A stretch of 64,000 nt of DNA from SIG452 sp045631485. GTDB lineage: Bacteria; Bacillota; Clostridia; UMGS1840. The translations under genes and the position numbers were made by a program. Every line of letters starts with the position of its first letter. Position 1 is the stretch's first letter. Below the pieces are notes generated by a model that had not been told where the DNA came from, ran no database searches, and saw nothing but the letters and a program-made list of their open reading frames with translations. The stretch lies in assembly GCA_045631485.1 (NCBI GenBank), contig JAZQUU010000034.1, positions 1-64,000 of the forward strand, in the 5' to 3' direction. Below are positions 7,528-14,801 of this stretch, piece by piece.

Positions 7528-8301
7528 TTAAAAACTTCCGCCACCGCCGCCGTGGGTTCTTCCCGAAGAAGAGGTGTGAGTGGAGGAATTGGAGGTTTCC
7601 TTTTTCACTTTGGTGACGCGGCTATATAAGAAAATATCTCTTGCCACATCCAGATGATAACTGCCCTCTTTCACATAATTTTTGGCATAATCATCGGCAA
7701 CTGCCGTGTTCATTTTGGAAAGTTGAATGCCCATCATAATAAAGGCAATCACAAAGGTTACCAAAACAGCTCCGCCAATTACCACGGCAACATAAGTCCA
7801 ATCGGTTCCCACGTAATCGGTACCGCTATCTGCCATCAAAAGCACTTCTTCCACTGTGTTGGCATAGGTCAAAATGGCACCGTAGTAGTCATCCGCCCTT
7901 AAATAAGGCTCCACTTCCTGCTTGAGATAACCAATCGCATCATCCGAGAAAACGCTGATTCCCTCTCCGCAGGTGGAGAAATGATATTCCCGTTCTGTCA
8001 GGGAAACATACAATAAAATCCCGTCACCGCCGTGTCCGTTACCGTAGGCATAATCGTCATACCAATCATCTGCGGAGGACTGTGCATCATAACTGTAAAA
8101 CTCTTCTTCTATCACGGCAAGAATTGCCATATCATACTCATTTTCCAGAGCAAACAATGCTTCCGAGAGCTCCGTTTCCTGCGTAGCGGTGAGCACCCCT
8201 GCCGTGTCTGTCACATTGGAAATTTCAAAAGCAAATGCAAATTGACTGCCAAAGGTGAGGCACATAATCATAAGGAATACAACCCATAATAATCGTTTCA
8301 T
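7528..8301 (-). CDS. TPM-domain membrane protein
   Basis: 257 residues. Signal peptide at 1-24 ending FAFAFE; TPM_phosphatase-like domain at about 25-155 (NVTDTAGVLTATQETELSEAL, GGDGILLYVSLTEREYHFSTCGEG); one transmembrane segment at about 168-192 (YVAVVIGGAVLVTFVIAFI); then a cytoplasmic tail ending in a Ser/Gly-rich stretch THGGGGGSF, which is typical of these proteins. The family was named after TLP18.3/Psb32/MOLO-1; its role in Firmicutes is unclear. GGAGGT precedes ATG 8301. Confidence 0.85.
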   Translation of the reverse strand: MKRLLWVVFLMIMCLTFGSQFAFAFEISNVTDTAGVLTATQETELSEALFALENEYDMAILAVIEEEFYSYDAQSSADDWYDDYAYGNGHGGDGILLYVSLTEREYHFSTCGEGISVFSDDAIGYLKQEVEPYLRADDYYGAILTYANTVEEVLLMADSGTDYVGTDWTYVAVVIGGAVLVTFVIAFIMMGIQLSKMNTAVADDYAKNYVKEGSYHLDVARDIFLYSRVTKVKKETSNSSTHTSSSGRTHGGGGGSF

Positions 8302-8313
8302 AACCGCACCTCC

Positions 8314-9393
8314 CTACTGCAACAAAAAGTATGCAATGGCTGCACAGATAACTCCTGCAATCCCTGCCACTTTCCAGAAATATTTCCATTTTTTCTTCTT
8401 ATCAACGGGCCATTTGCCAACCACTTTCCCCGTCTGACCGTTGATGGCATACTGATAAGTTTCATCCTGATAACGGATATTGAGCATCCAAACGGGCAAC
8501 AGTGCATAACGGGTCTTCCCGTTGGAAAAGTTGACGCTGGCACAATCCGGCACCACATTCAGATATCCTGCGGTAGTGTGCTCAAATGCACGAATGGTGG
8601 AGTTTTTTACTCTCTCGTTGGCACGCTCGATACTGTCCTCACAAGACACATCGTATTTGTCTGCCAGATATCCTGAAAGGTAAGCATCGTTAAATTCCAC
8701 GGCATCGTTGTAATCAAAGGGTTCCACCGCTTCCATATAGGTGTCGTCCGCTTTTTTGGAGCCGTCCACGGGAATGTTGGCAAAGCTGACACCGCCCTGA
8801 CGAAGCAGTTTGAAAAAATCGGTTTTGGTGTAACGATAATTGGAATCGCTCCAGGTGGTCACCCGTTGAGCATTATAGGTAAGATAAGCATCACAGTCTC
8901 CGTCAAACATCCAAAAGGGCACATAAATTCCTGCCATTTCCTCAATTTTCTTTTTGTCTCGGAAACTGTCCGGCAAAAAGGGAGCTTTTAAAGACGCTGC
9001 GTAGAACGCTTCCATTGCCGCCTTTTTATCCACCTTGAAAGGAATGATATAATCCGGGCGTAAGCCACCCTCAAACTGAGATTTCACAATGGTGGATTGT
9101 CCGCAATAGGGGCAAACGGTGGCACCTAAGGTGTTATCCCCCGTAATTTCGGCACCGCAGGACTGGCAGGAATAGTTGGCTAAATTGATTCCCTCGTCAG
9201 TGCCGTAGGTTCGGGGTTCATAGCTATCCCAATCATAGCGGGATTCTTTCCCTGCCTGCGCCATTGCCTCATCCATTTCATTGATGGCATCCACCGAAAA
9301 GGAATTACCGCAGGAATCACAATGCAGCTCCGCTCCCAAAAACACCAGGGGCGCTCCGCAGCAGGGACATTTGTAACTGTTGATGGTATCCAT
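8314..9393 (-). CDS. Zinc-ribbon membrane protein (TFIIB-type ribbon, C-terminal anchor)
   Basis: 359 residues from ATG 9393, chosen because AGGAGG lies eight bases upstream; an earlier in-frame ATG would overlap the previous gene. Two zinc ribbons open the protein: CPCCGAPL...CDSCG and CQSCGAEI...CPYCG. A beta-rich domain follows, with KVDKKAAMEAFYAASLKAPFLP and YVPFWMFDGDCDAYLTYNAQR, then LLPVWMLNIRYQDETYQYAINGQTGKVVG, a charged KKKKWKYFWK patch, and a single C-terminal transmembrane helix VAGIAGVICAAIAYFLLQ. It is probably co-transcribed with the TPM gene 12 bp downstream. Confidence 0.82.
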   Translation of the reverse strand: MDTINSYKCPCCGAPLVFLGAELHCDSCGNSFSVDAINEMDEAMAQAGKESRYDWDSYEPRTYGTDEGINLANYSCQSCGAEITGDNTLGATVCPYCGQSTIVKSQFEGGLRPDYIIPFKVDKKAAMEAFYAASLKAPFLPDSFRDKKKIEEMAGIYVPFWMFDGDCDAYLTYNAQRVTTWSDSNYRYTKTDFFKLLRQGGVSFANIPVDGSKKADDTYMEAVEPFDYNDAVEFNDAYLSGYLADKYDVSCEDSIERANERVKNSTIRAFEHTTAGYLNVVPDCASVNFSNGKTRYALLPVWMLNIRYQDETYQYAINGQTGKVVGKWPVDKKKKWKYFWKVAGIAGVICAAIAYFLLQ

Positions 9394-9409
9394 ACCGATT
9401 CCTCCTATG

Positions 9410-9727
9410 TTAATCAATCACTTCAATATAAAAACTGACGGGACGGAATCCGTCGTTGCAGGAAATCATAGCAGAATTGGGATTTTTCATCCATCCCTCA
9501 TAAAAATTGCCGCCGCCTTCGGCAAGCTTCATCACAAAAAATTGCATACTCTCCCAGGCACTTTGGCAAAGTCCGTCCGGCTTTTGGGCGTTCTGGGAAA
9601 TAAACACATCTCCCACCCGAATATCGCAGGCGTGCTCCATGGGATTTTCATATTGCGCCATCAAATCGGGATAGGTTGTTTGCCGCATTGCAGTAATTTT
9701 GCACGTTTTTAAGCATTTATCCTGCAT
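9410..9727 (-). CDS. TIGR04076-family protein
   Basis: 105 residues. The shape CKITAMRQTTYPDLMAQY ... CDIRVGDVFIS ... GLCQSAWESMQFFVMKLAEGG ... MISCNDGFRPVSFYIE is the TIGR04076 pattern as I remember it, a small cysteine-containing family of unknown function in anaerobes. The start ATG 9727 lies inside the end of the upstream lipoprotein gene (11-bp overlap), with GAGGGGG ahead of it, so the two are translationally coupled. Confidence 0.75.
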   Translation of the reverse strand: MQDKCLKTCKITAMRQTTYPDLMAQYENPMEHACDIRVGDVFISQNAQKPDGLCQSAWESMQFFVMKLAEGGGNFYEGWMKNPNSAMISCNDGFRPVSFYIEVID

Positions 9728-11261
9728 AAACTACCCCCTCAAACACTTCTTCCGCAAAATAGCCGTCAAGCATCATACGGTGATTTTCCATCTGCACCTT
9801 TTTGCGGCAAAGGGTGCCGTCTTCCAATAAAAGCCAGATATAGGATTCTCCGTCGGTTGCGTAATAGGTCACTTGCTCCCCTTTGGCAACCGTGATACTT
9901 CCTTTTGCGGTATTGGTTTCTTCATTGTATAGTTCTGCAACAAAATCAAAAAGCACCGTGAAGGTCAGTTGATTTTCTTTTTCAAAATGCCAGAACAGCT
10001 CCGTGCTTTGAGGCAATCCCTTTTCCCCAACGGTGAAGTCACGATAACCCGTTACCGTGCTTGCCATTTGGGTGCGGGTACTCATTTGAAAGTCATCGGG
10101 ATTGGTCAACACATCTTGCCAACCGTGAGAATCCCAATGCATACCGCCCTGCATACTGCCTGTTTGTTCCACGGTGTTGCCCAACCGGAAGATATGGGTT
10201 TCTCGGGCGTCGTTTTCCATGGTGTTCTGAACATAGAGATAATACTCACCCGTGCGGGTTTTTAAAAAGGTTGCCTGATTAGATAAGCAATACTCCGAAA
10301 ATTCGTATTCGGTGCCGTTTAGGGTGATAACGATACTGTCACTCATCCCCTGATGCTCTCCACGATTCACCCAGGAAATGGTGTCTGCCACACCATCTTC
10401 GTTCACATCATAATAAAAATTGCAGTTTTGGGGCAATTCCACTCCATACGCCACGGGTGATGCCCGATATTCTTCCTTCACCAAATCGGGAAATTCGGAA
10501 TAAATAAGAGTCACTTGCTGACGGCCATAGGCATACGGTGCCAAATCATAGGGATTAAAATAGAAGGTGATGCCGTGATAATCCAAAGTCCAGTCCGCTC
10601 TGTCATCTTGAAGCAAATCTGCAAGTTGAACTCCTTCAAACAAAGGAAGGTCGGGATATAAAATATCAATTTCAGGCCAAAGTGCCGTGGGTAAAACGCT
10701 CACATCGGTCACCACATCGGATAGCTTCAGTTCCTTTCCGGTTGCGGGGTCGTAGGTTTCGGTTCTGTAATAAGAAAAACCGTGCATACCGCCGCTGTAA
10801 ACATAGCCGTCGTACAAAATACTCAGTGCCTTGGAATCCCCACGGCGAACCGATGCCTTTTCCGTGCTTTGATAGGGGATAAACTCCTCGGAATCCTCTG
10901 TGAAAAGAATATCTGCATCCATTTTGGTTGCATCCAGAAAATCCAGCTTTTCGGCACGGATTTTTGCGTTTTTCTCCTCTAAGACAACCGCCAGACGGGG
11001 ATAATTTTCGGCATCTTCCCCGCGCAACTTCACAGAAGGGTATCCCACCTGAATCAACGGATACGCCGCCTGCGAAATTTCCTCGTAGTCTCTCAAGCCA
11101 TATTCCGATTGCTCCTCATATCCGCTGACAACCTGCAGGGTTTCGGTAATACCAAATGATTCTTCCGACTTGGTGGCAGGATTTTTTCTGCAGGAAACCA
11201 GAGAACATACCATCAAAACACATACGAAGATTGATACCCATTGTTTCATTCTTTTTTCCAT
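9717..11261 (-). CDS. Large lipoprotein with DUF4163/DUF3298 (RsiV-like) region
   Basis: 514 residues from ATG 11261, preceded by GGAGGAG. The signal peptide ends at lipobox LVSC (Cys24). Residues about 55-270 resemble the DUF4163 plus DUF3298 pair found in RsiV and PdaC (YPLIQVG ... VYSGGMHGFSYYRTETYDPATGKELKLSDV ... GITFYFNPYDLAPYAYG). After it comes FYYDVNEDGVADTISWVN, an EF-hand-like DxNxDG loop, and a C-terminal SH3-like part (KGSITVAKGEQVTYYATDGESYIWLLLEDG). It is an extracytoplasmic lipoprotein, possibly lysozyme or cell-wall related; function not shown. Confidence 0.75.
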   Translation of the reverse strand: MEKRMKQWVSIFVCVLMVCSLVSCRKNPATKSEESFGITETLQVVSGYEEQSEYGLRDYEEISQAAYPLIQVGYPSVKLRGEDAENYPRLAVVLEEKNAKIRAEKLDFLDATKMDADILFTEDSEEFIPYQSTEKASVRRGDSKALSILYDGYVYSGGMHGFSYYRTETYDPATGKELKLSDVVTDVSVLPTALWPEIDILYPDLPLFEGVQLADLLQDDRADWTLDYHGITFYFNPYDLAPYAYGRQQVTLIYSEFPDLVKEEYRASPVAYGVELPQNCNFYYDVNEDGVADTISWVNRGEHQGMSDSIVITLNGTEYEFSEYCLSNQATFLKTRTGEYYLYVQNTMENDARETHIFRLGNTVEQTGSMQGGMHWDSHGWQDVLTNPDDFQMSTRTQMASTVTGYRDFTVGEKGLPQSTELFWHFEKENQLTFTVLFDFVAELYNEETNTAKGSITVAKGEQVTYYATDGESYIWLLLEDGTLCRKKVQMENHRMMLDGYFAEEVFEGVVYAG

Positions 11262-11314
11262 ACATACTCCTCCTGATATTTTTAGGATTGCTTTACTCTG
11301 CCTGTTTTTTTGCA

Positions 11315-11352
11315 AAAAAGCCCGAAACATCAATGGTTGTCCGGGCTTTTTT
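11315..11352 (-). terminator. Rho-independent terminator between two lipoprotein genes
   Basis: AAAAAGCCCG (11315-11324) pairs with CGGGCTTTTT (11342-11351), flanked by A and T runs on both sides. On the minus strand it ends the transcript of the gene 11,810-11,361. Confidence 0.8.
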
Positions 11353-11360
11353 TCTTATGC

Positions 11361-11810
11361 TTACTGTTTTTCAAAAATCATTTCAAGATTGCCGTCCATA
11401 GCAACCAGTCTGTTACCGTCAACATTCAGTACAAGGGGATTTTCAGGACCAATCTGAGGAGAAACGAAGGTATATTGATTACCTTCTAACACCCAACTGA
11501 TATCCATTCCGCTTTCTTCGATGCCGTAAGTACCTGTGCCGTCTTCTTTTAATACGATGGTCAACACGGGAAGCTGGTCTGCTTCCAATTTAGCACCGTC
11601 CTGACTTGCACTCACCATAACGTAGGTTGCAACCACGGGACTGTCAGACGGTTGGGTAATTTCATGCGCTTCGGGAGCTTCTCCAACAACAGAGGGGCCC
11701 GCAACATCTGCTTCCGCAGATTTCATAGTGGTTTCCGATGTTTTGCCGCATCCCGCTAAGGTTACAAGCAAAAGCATTGCCAATAAAAAAGCCGTTAATT
11801 TTTTCATCAT
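11361..11810 (-). CDS. Small lipoprotein of unknown function
   Basis: 149 residues from ATG 11810, which has GGAGG at the right distance; an in-frame ATG 33 bases earlier has no SD. Lipobox LAGC (Cys21). After a disordered stretch (KTSETTMKSAEADVAGP...) a compact beta-rich part reads TIVLKEDGTGTYGIEESGMDISWVLEGNQYTFV, like lipocalin-type DUF repeats seen in many Clostridia lipoproteins. No catalytic motif seen. Confidence 0.75.
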   Translation of the reverse strand: MMKKLTAFLLAMLLLVTLAGCGKTSETTMKSAEADVAGPSVVGEAPEAHEITQPSDSPVVATYVMVSASQDGAKLEADQLPVLTIVLKEDGTGTYGIEESGMDISWVLEGNQYTFVSPQIGPENPLVLNVDGNRLVAMDGNLEMIFEKQ

Positions 11811-11833
11811 AGCGATCCTCCGATTTTCGTTCT

Positions 11834-12220
11834 TTAGTGGCAACCGTGATTGCCGCAGGAATGACCGCTGCAGGAGTGGCCTTCCCCGTGATGATTGCAG
11901 GTCACATTGGGATTATAGGATAAGCTTTCTGCCAAATAAGCCTCCACCGCCTGATCGCAATCCCCTTTCACGCCGCCGAAGAAACGGATGCCTGCATTTA
12001 AGAGCGCATTCTGAGCACCGCCGCCGATACCGCCGCAAATCACCACAGAAACGCCCTGCGCTTTTAAAAAGCCGGAGAGTGCCCCGTGTCCGCTTCCGCC
12101 GGTGGAAACCACGGAAGAAGAAAGGATTTTGCCGTCTTCAATTTCATAAATTTTAAAAAACTCGGTGTGTCCAAAATGCTGAAACACCTGACCATTGTTG
12201 TATGTTACTGCCAGTTTCAT
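11834..12220 (-). CDS. NifX/NifB-family (dinitrogenase iron-molybdenum cofactor-like) protein with His/Cys tail
   Basis: 128 residues from ATG 12220 (GGAGGT upstream). The domain (1-100) shows MKLAVTYNNGQVFQHFGHTE, the central VVICGGIGGGAQNALLNAGI and GGVKGDCDQAVEAYL, typical of the NifX/VnfX/YedF-like RNase H-fold family that carries metal clusters. The last about 25 residues are a metal-binding tail rich in His and Cys (CNHHGEGHSCSGHSCGNHGCH-like). These proteins occur widely outside nitrogen fixers; I see no nif genes here, so cluster or metal handling is the modest inference. It has its own promoter at 12258-12286. Confidence 0.85.
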   Translation of the reverse strand: MKLAVTYNNGQVFQHFGHTEFFKIYEIEDGKILSSSVVSTGGSGHGALSGFLKAQGVSVVICGGIGGGAQNALLNAGIRFFGGVKGDCDQAVEAYLAESLSYNPNVTCNHHGEGHSCSGHSCGNHGCH

Positions 12221-12257
12221 AAAAATGACCTCCAAAAACATTTGATTTGATGATTTT

Positions 12258-12286
12258 ATTATAACATATTCCCTATCGGTTGTAAA
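12258..12286 (-). promoter_or_regulatory. Vegetative promoter of the NifX-like gene
   Basis: On the minus strand TTTACA (12286-12281), a 17-bp spacer, and TATAAT (12263-12258) lie 38 bases before the start codon. Confidence 0.7.
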
Positions 12287-12296
12287 GAGATTTCTC

Positions 12297-12325
12297 TTGC
12301 ATTTTCCGGGAATTTATGTTAAGAT
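12297..12325 (+). promoter_or_regulatory. Probable promoter of the PAP2/nitroreductase pair
   Basis: TTGCAT (12297-12302), 17-bp spacer, TAAGAT (12320-12325), 37 bases before ATG 12363. Back to back with the NifX-like promoter. Confidence 0.5.
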
Positions 12326-12362
12326 GTTGGTAATATTATTCCGATAAAAAAGAGGTGAGCAA

Positions 12363-13235
12363 ATGTTTTTGGGCGAACTTGGTGTGCTAAAATGGTTGGA
12401 ACAATGCCGCACACCCTTTCTCAATCAACTGATGGAAACCATCACATTGTTTGGAGAGGACACCATTCTGATTGTTCTGATTTGCGTGTTGTATTTTATA
12501 TTTCATAAAGAAACTGCCTACCGTCTTTGCTTTCTCACCGTCTGTTCCATAGGATTAAACGGGATTTTTAAAAATCTTCTGAAAATTCCGCGTCCTTTTT
12601 TGGCGGGAGGTGTAAGTTGTGTCCGTCCCGAAACGGCAACGGGCTACTCCTTCCCCAGCGGACATACCCAAACCTTTGCAACCTGGTCCACGGTGGCGGC
12701 GAGGATGACCAACAAGCGAAAATTTCTTGTCACGGCAATTATCTTGTCTTTGTTGTTGGGCTTTTCCCGAATGTACTTGGGTGCCCACTACCCCTCCGAT
12801 GTGGCGGCAGGACTTGTTTTGGGAATTTCGGTGGGAATTTTCGGAAATGCTCTCTATGAAAAACAAAAAGACCCAAAAAAACTGTACTTCCCCGTTTTTT
12901 TGGTGATGACAATCTTCGGCATTTTCTTTCTTTGCAATCCCGACCCCCACTTTGCCGACTATTTTAAATGCCTGGGACTGATGGGCGGACTTTGGGCGTC
13001 CTCACATATCGATGGCAGATGCCAAAGCATGACCTATCAGGTCCCCTTTTATAAAAAACTGCTCCGCGTGATTGTTGCAATCATGTTGGCGTTGATCCTA
13101 AAAACGGGAATGAATGCCGTTCCCGTTCCCGAAAATCTGTCCCTGTCCTTAGTTTGGGACTTTATACGCCACGCAGCTCTCATTACCGTGGTGCTTGGCG
13201 TTTATCCCTTGTTACTTCCAAAAATCAAATTATAA
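12363..13235 (+). CDS. PAP2-family membrane phosphatase
   Basis: 290 residues with several transmembrane segments. The three-part phosphatase signature is complete: KNLLKIPRP, then YSFPSGHTQTFATW with the catalytic His, then SRMYLGAHYPSDVAAG. Enzymes of this type remove phosphate from lipid phosphates such as undecaprenyl or phosphatidylglycerol phosphate at the outer membrane face. GAGGTG precedes the ATG. The nitroreductase gene begins 12 bp after its stop, so they probably form one transcript. Confidence 0.9.
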   Translation: MFLGELGVLKWLEQCRTPFLNQLMETITLFGEDTILIVLICVLYFIFHKETAYRLCFLTVCSIGLNGIFKNLLKIPRPFLAGGVSCVRPETATGYSFPSGHTQTFATWSTVAARMTNKRKFLVTAIILSLLLGFSRMYLGAHYPSDVAAGLVLGISVGIFGNALYEKQKDPKKLYFPVFLVMTIFGIFFLCNPDPHFADYFKCLGLMGGLWASSHIDGRCQSMTYQVPFYKKLLRVIVAIMLALILKTGMNAVPVPENLSLSLVWDFIRHAALITVVLGVYPLLLPKIKL

Positions 13236-13247
13236 GGAGAATTTGTT

Positions 13248-13766
13248 ATGAATTTTTATGAACTTGCAAAAAGCCGTTATTCCGTGCGAAATTTTATGCA
13301 AAAAAAGGTACCCCAAGAGATTGTGGAGCAGATTCTGGCATACGGGCATCTTGCTCCCACCGGCTGCAATATGCAACCCCAACGCATTTTGGTGATTGAC
13401 GAAAAAGAGCAACTTGAAAAATTAAAAAACTGCACCAGAAGTCATTTTGATGCACCCCTGGCAATGCTCATCTGCTACCACAAAAATGAGGGTTGGACCC
13501 GTCGGTACGACGGTGCCAAATCCGCTCCCGTGGATTGCTCCATTGTGACCACTCATCTGATGCTTGGTGCCTGGGAGCTTGGCATCGGCTCCTGTTGGGT
13601 AATGAGCTTTGACCCCGTGGCAATGAAAGAAGCCTACAAGGTTCCCGACGAACTGGAACCCGTGGCACTTTTGGTGATGGGATATCCCTCGGAGGATAGT
13701 GCTCCCTATCCCATGCATAGCGAGTTTCGTCCCTTGGAGGATTTGGTAACACACAACTCTTTTTAA
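13248..13766 (+). CDS. Nitroreductase-family FMN protein
   Basis: 172 residues, typical for the short nitroreductase branch. The FMN-contact motif RYSVRNFMQKKVP is at the start, followed by ILAYGHLAPTGCNMQPQRILVI, the middle helix CSIVTTHLMLGAWELGIGSCWV and the end VALLVMGYPSEDSAPYPMHS. Probably uses NAD(P)H and FMN to reduce quinones, nitro groups or another electrophile; physiological substrate unknown. AAGGAG precedes ATG. Confidence 0.88.
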   Translation: MNFYELAKSRYSVRNFMQKKVPQEIVEQILAYGHLAPTGCNMQPQRILVIDEKEQLEKLKNCTRSHFDAPLAMLICYHKNEGWTRRYDGAKSAPVDCSIVTTHLMLGAWELGIGSCWVMSFDPVAMKEAYKVPDELEPVALLVMGYPSEDSAPYPMHSEFRPLEDLVTHNSF

Positions 13767-13769
13767 CCC

Positions 13770-13798
13770 TTGACAAATATCAAAAATTTTGCTATAAT
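13770..13798 (+). promoter_or_regulatory. Consensus sigma-A promoter for pnuC
   Basis: A perfect TTGACA (13770-13775), 17-bp spacer and perfect TATAAT (13793-13798). Transcription should begin near 13,805, leaving a leader of about 110 bases before the pnuC start codon. Confidence 0.9.
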
Positions 13799-13804
13799 GA
13801 GACA

Positions 13805-13904
13805 AACAATATATGATAAGATTTCTGCCACCGGGTAGGAATCGTGCGGAAGCATTCGGCATACAACGTTAGGTCTTAGAAGTTGTGTGAACGGGTGCTT
13901 TTTT
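13805..13904 (+). ncRNA. Structured pnuC leader, candidate riboswitch (class not recognised)
   Basis: The leader can fold into a three-way junction. P1 is GCcACC (13827-13832) with GGTGC (13894-13898). One inner hairpin is GTGC-GGAA-GCAT (13844-13855) with a GNRA-type loop. The other is CATACAAC (13860-13867) with GTTGTGTG (13882-13889). A T6 run (13899-13904) follows P1 and the SD GGAGG comes next. PnuC transporters are often under riboswitch control (TPP, FMN, NAD+-II classes), but this sequence matches none of those consensus cores that I know. Confidence 0.45.
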
Positions 13905-13916
13905 GTTGGAGGAACG

Positions 13917-14633
13917 ATGAAAATTTTAACTTATTTTTCAAAACGGGAGTGGGCACTCTGGCTTGGTTCCCTTGCAATCACCTTGGCGTCCTATGTGATA
14001 TTTCGTCAGGAAAGTGTTTTGACGCTAATTGCATCCCTTTTAGGCGTTACCTCACTGATTTTTTGTGCCAAGGGAAATCCCATAGGACAACTGATGATGG
14101 TTGTGTTTGGCTCAATCTACGGCTATATTTCCTATTCCACCAGGTACTACGGCGAAATGATTACCTATCTGGGAATGTCGGTACCAATGGCGGTGTATGC
14201 TTTGATTTGTTGGCTAAAAAATCCTTTTCAGGGGAAGAAAAGCGAAGTCGCCGTGAACCAAATCAAGAAAAAAGAATGGTGTTTTTTAATTCTCCTCACC
14301 GCCATGGTGACTGCCATTTTCTACTTTGTGTTGGCATGGCTTCATACCCCAAATTTGTGGTGGAGCACCTTATCTGTTTCTACCAGCTTTGGTGCCTGTT
14401 ATTTGATGGCAAGGAGAAGTCCCTATTTTGCTTTGGTTTATGCATTAAATGATATTGTGCTGATTGTGCTTTGGAGTGTTGCTTGTTTTTGGGATATCAA
14501 TTATTTATCCGTGGTGATTTGCTTTGTGGTATTTTTGGCAAACGACTTATATAGCTTCTATAATTGGAGAAAGATGGAAAAGAAACAAAAGAAACAAAAG
14601 AAAGCAAAAGAACATATTGGAGCAGTTGTTTGA
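13917..14633 (+). CDS. pnuC: PnuC-type nicotinamide riboside/vitamin transporter
   Basis: 238 residues from ATG 13917, with TTGGAGGA ahead. About seven transmembrane helices. Family marks: LGVTSLIFCAKGNPIGQLMMVVFGSIYGY near residues 45-75, the middle loop facing the cytoplasm, and WDINYLSVVICFVVFLANDLYSFYNW in the last helix pair, after which a Lys-rich tail follows. PnuC proteins carry nicotinamide riboside (or thiamine/riboflavin in related branches) by facilitated diffusion. It stands alone behind its own promoter and leader. Confidence 0.88.
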   Translation: MKILTYFSKREWALWLGSLAITLASYVIFRQESVLTLIASLLGVTSLIFCAKGNPIGQLMMVVFGSIYGYISYSTRYYGEMITYLGMSVPMAVYALICWLKNPFQGKKSEVAVNQIKKKEWCFLILLTAMVTAIFYFVLAWLHTPNLWWSTLSVSTSFGACYLMARRSPYFALVYALNDIVLIVLWSVACFWDINYLSVVICFVVFLANDLYSFYNWRKMEKKQKKQKKAKEHIGAVV

Positions 14634-14753
14634 TACACCATTCTGCCCGACACCTGTTTTCACATAGCACCATCTCATCCGAGTTGCCCGGCAACCCACC
14701 TTCTCCTCAAAAAGAAGGCTTCCCGAGTGTCTCTTTCATAACAAAATACGCAC

Positions 14754-14788
14754 AAAAAAACAGAGAGAATTTCTTCTCTCTGTTTTTT
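14754..14788 (-). terminator. Bidirectional terminator between pnuC and the SLH operon
   Basis: CAGAGAGAA (14761-14769) pairs with TTCTCTCTG (14774-14782), with a run of seven A on the left and six T on the right. It can end pnuC transcription on the plus strand and the 35-kb minus-strand operon, whose last stop codon is at 14,802. Confidence 0.88.
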
Positions 14789-14801
14789 ATTTGGTCAGGA
14801 A

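Noticed and set aside
9717..11261. DVNEDGVAD considered as a dockerin repeat in the large lipoprotein
   Set aside because: Only one loop is present, inside a folded lipoprotein region; dockerins have two loops in about 60 residues.
14640..14750. Plus-strand frame after pnuC encoding a Pro/Ser-rich peptide
   Set aside because: No SD, ends in the terminator region, and has the look of a dispersed non-coding repeat; a short GTTGC/GCAAC hairpin is the only structure.
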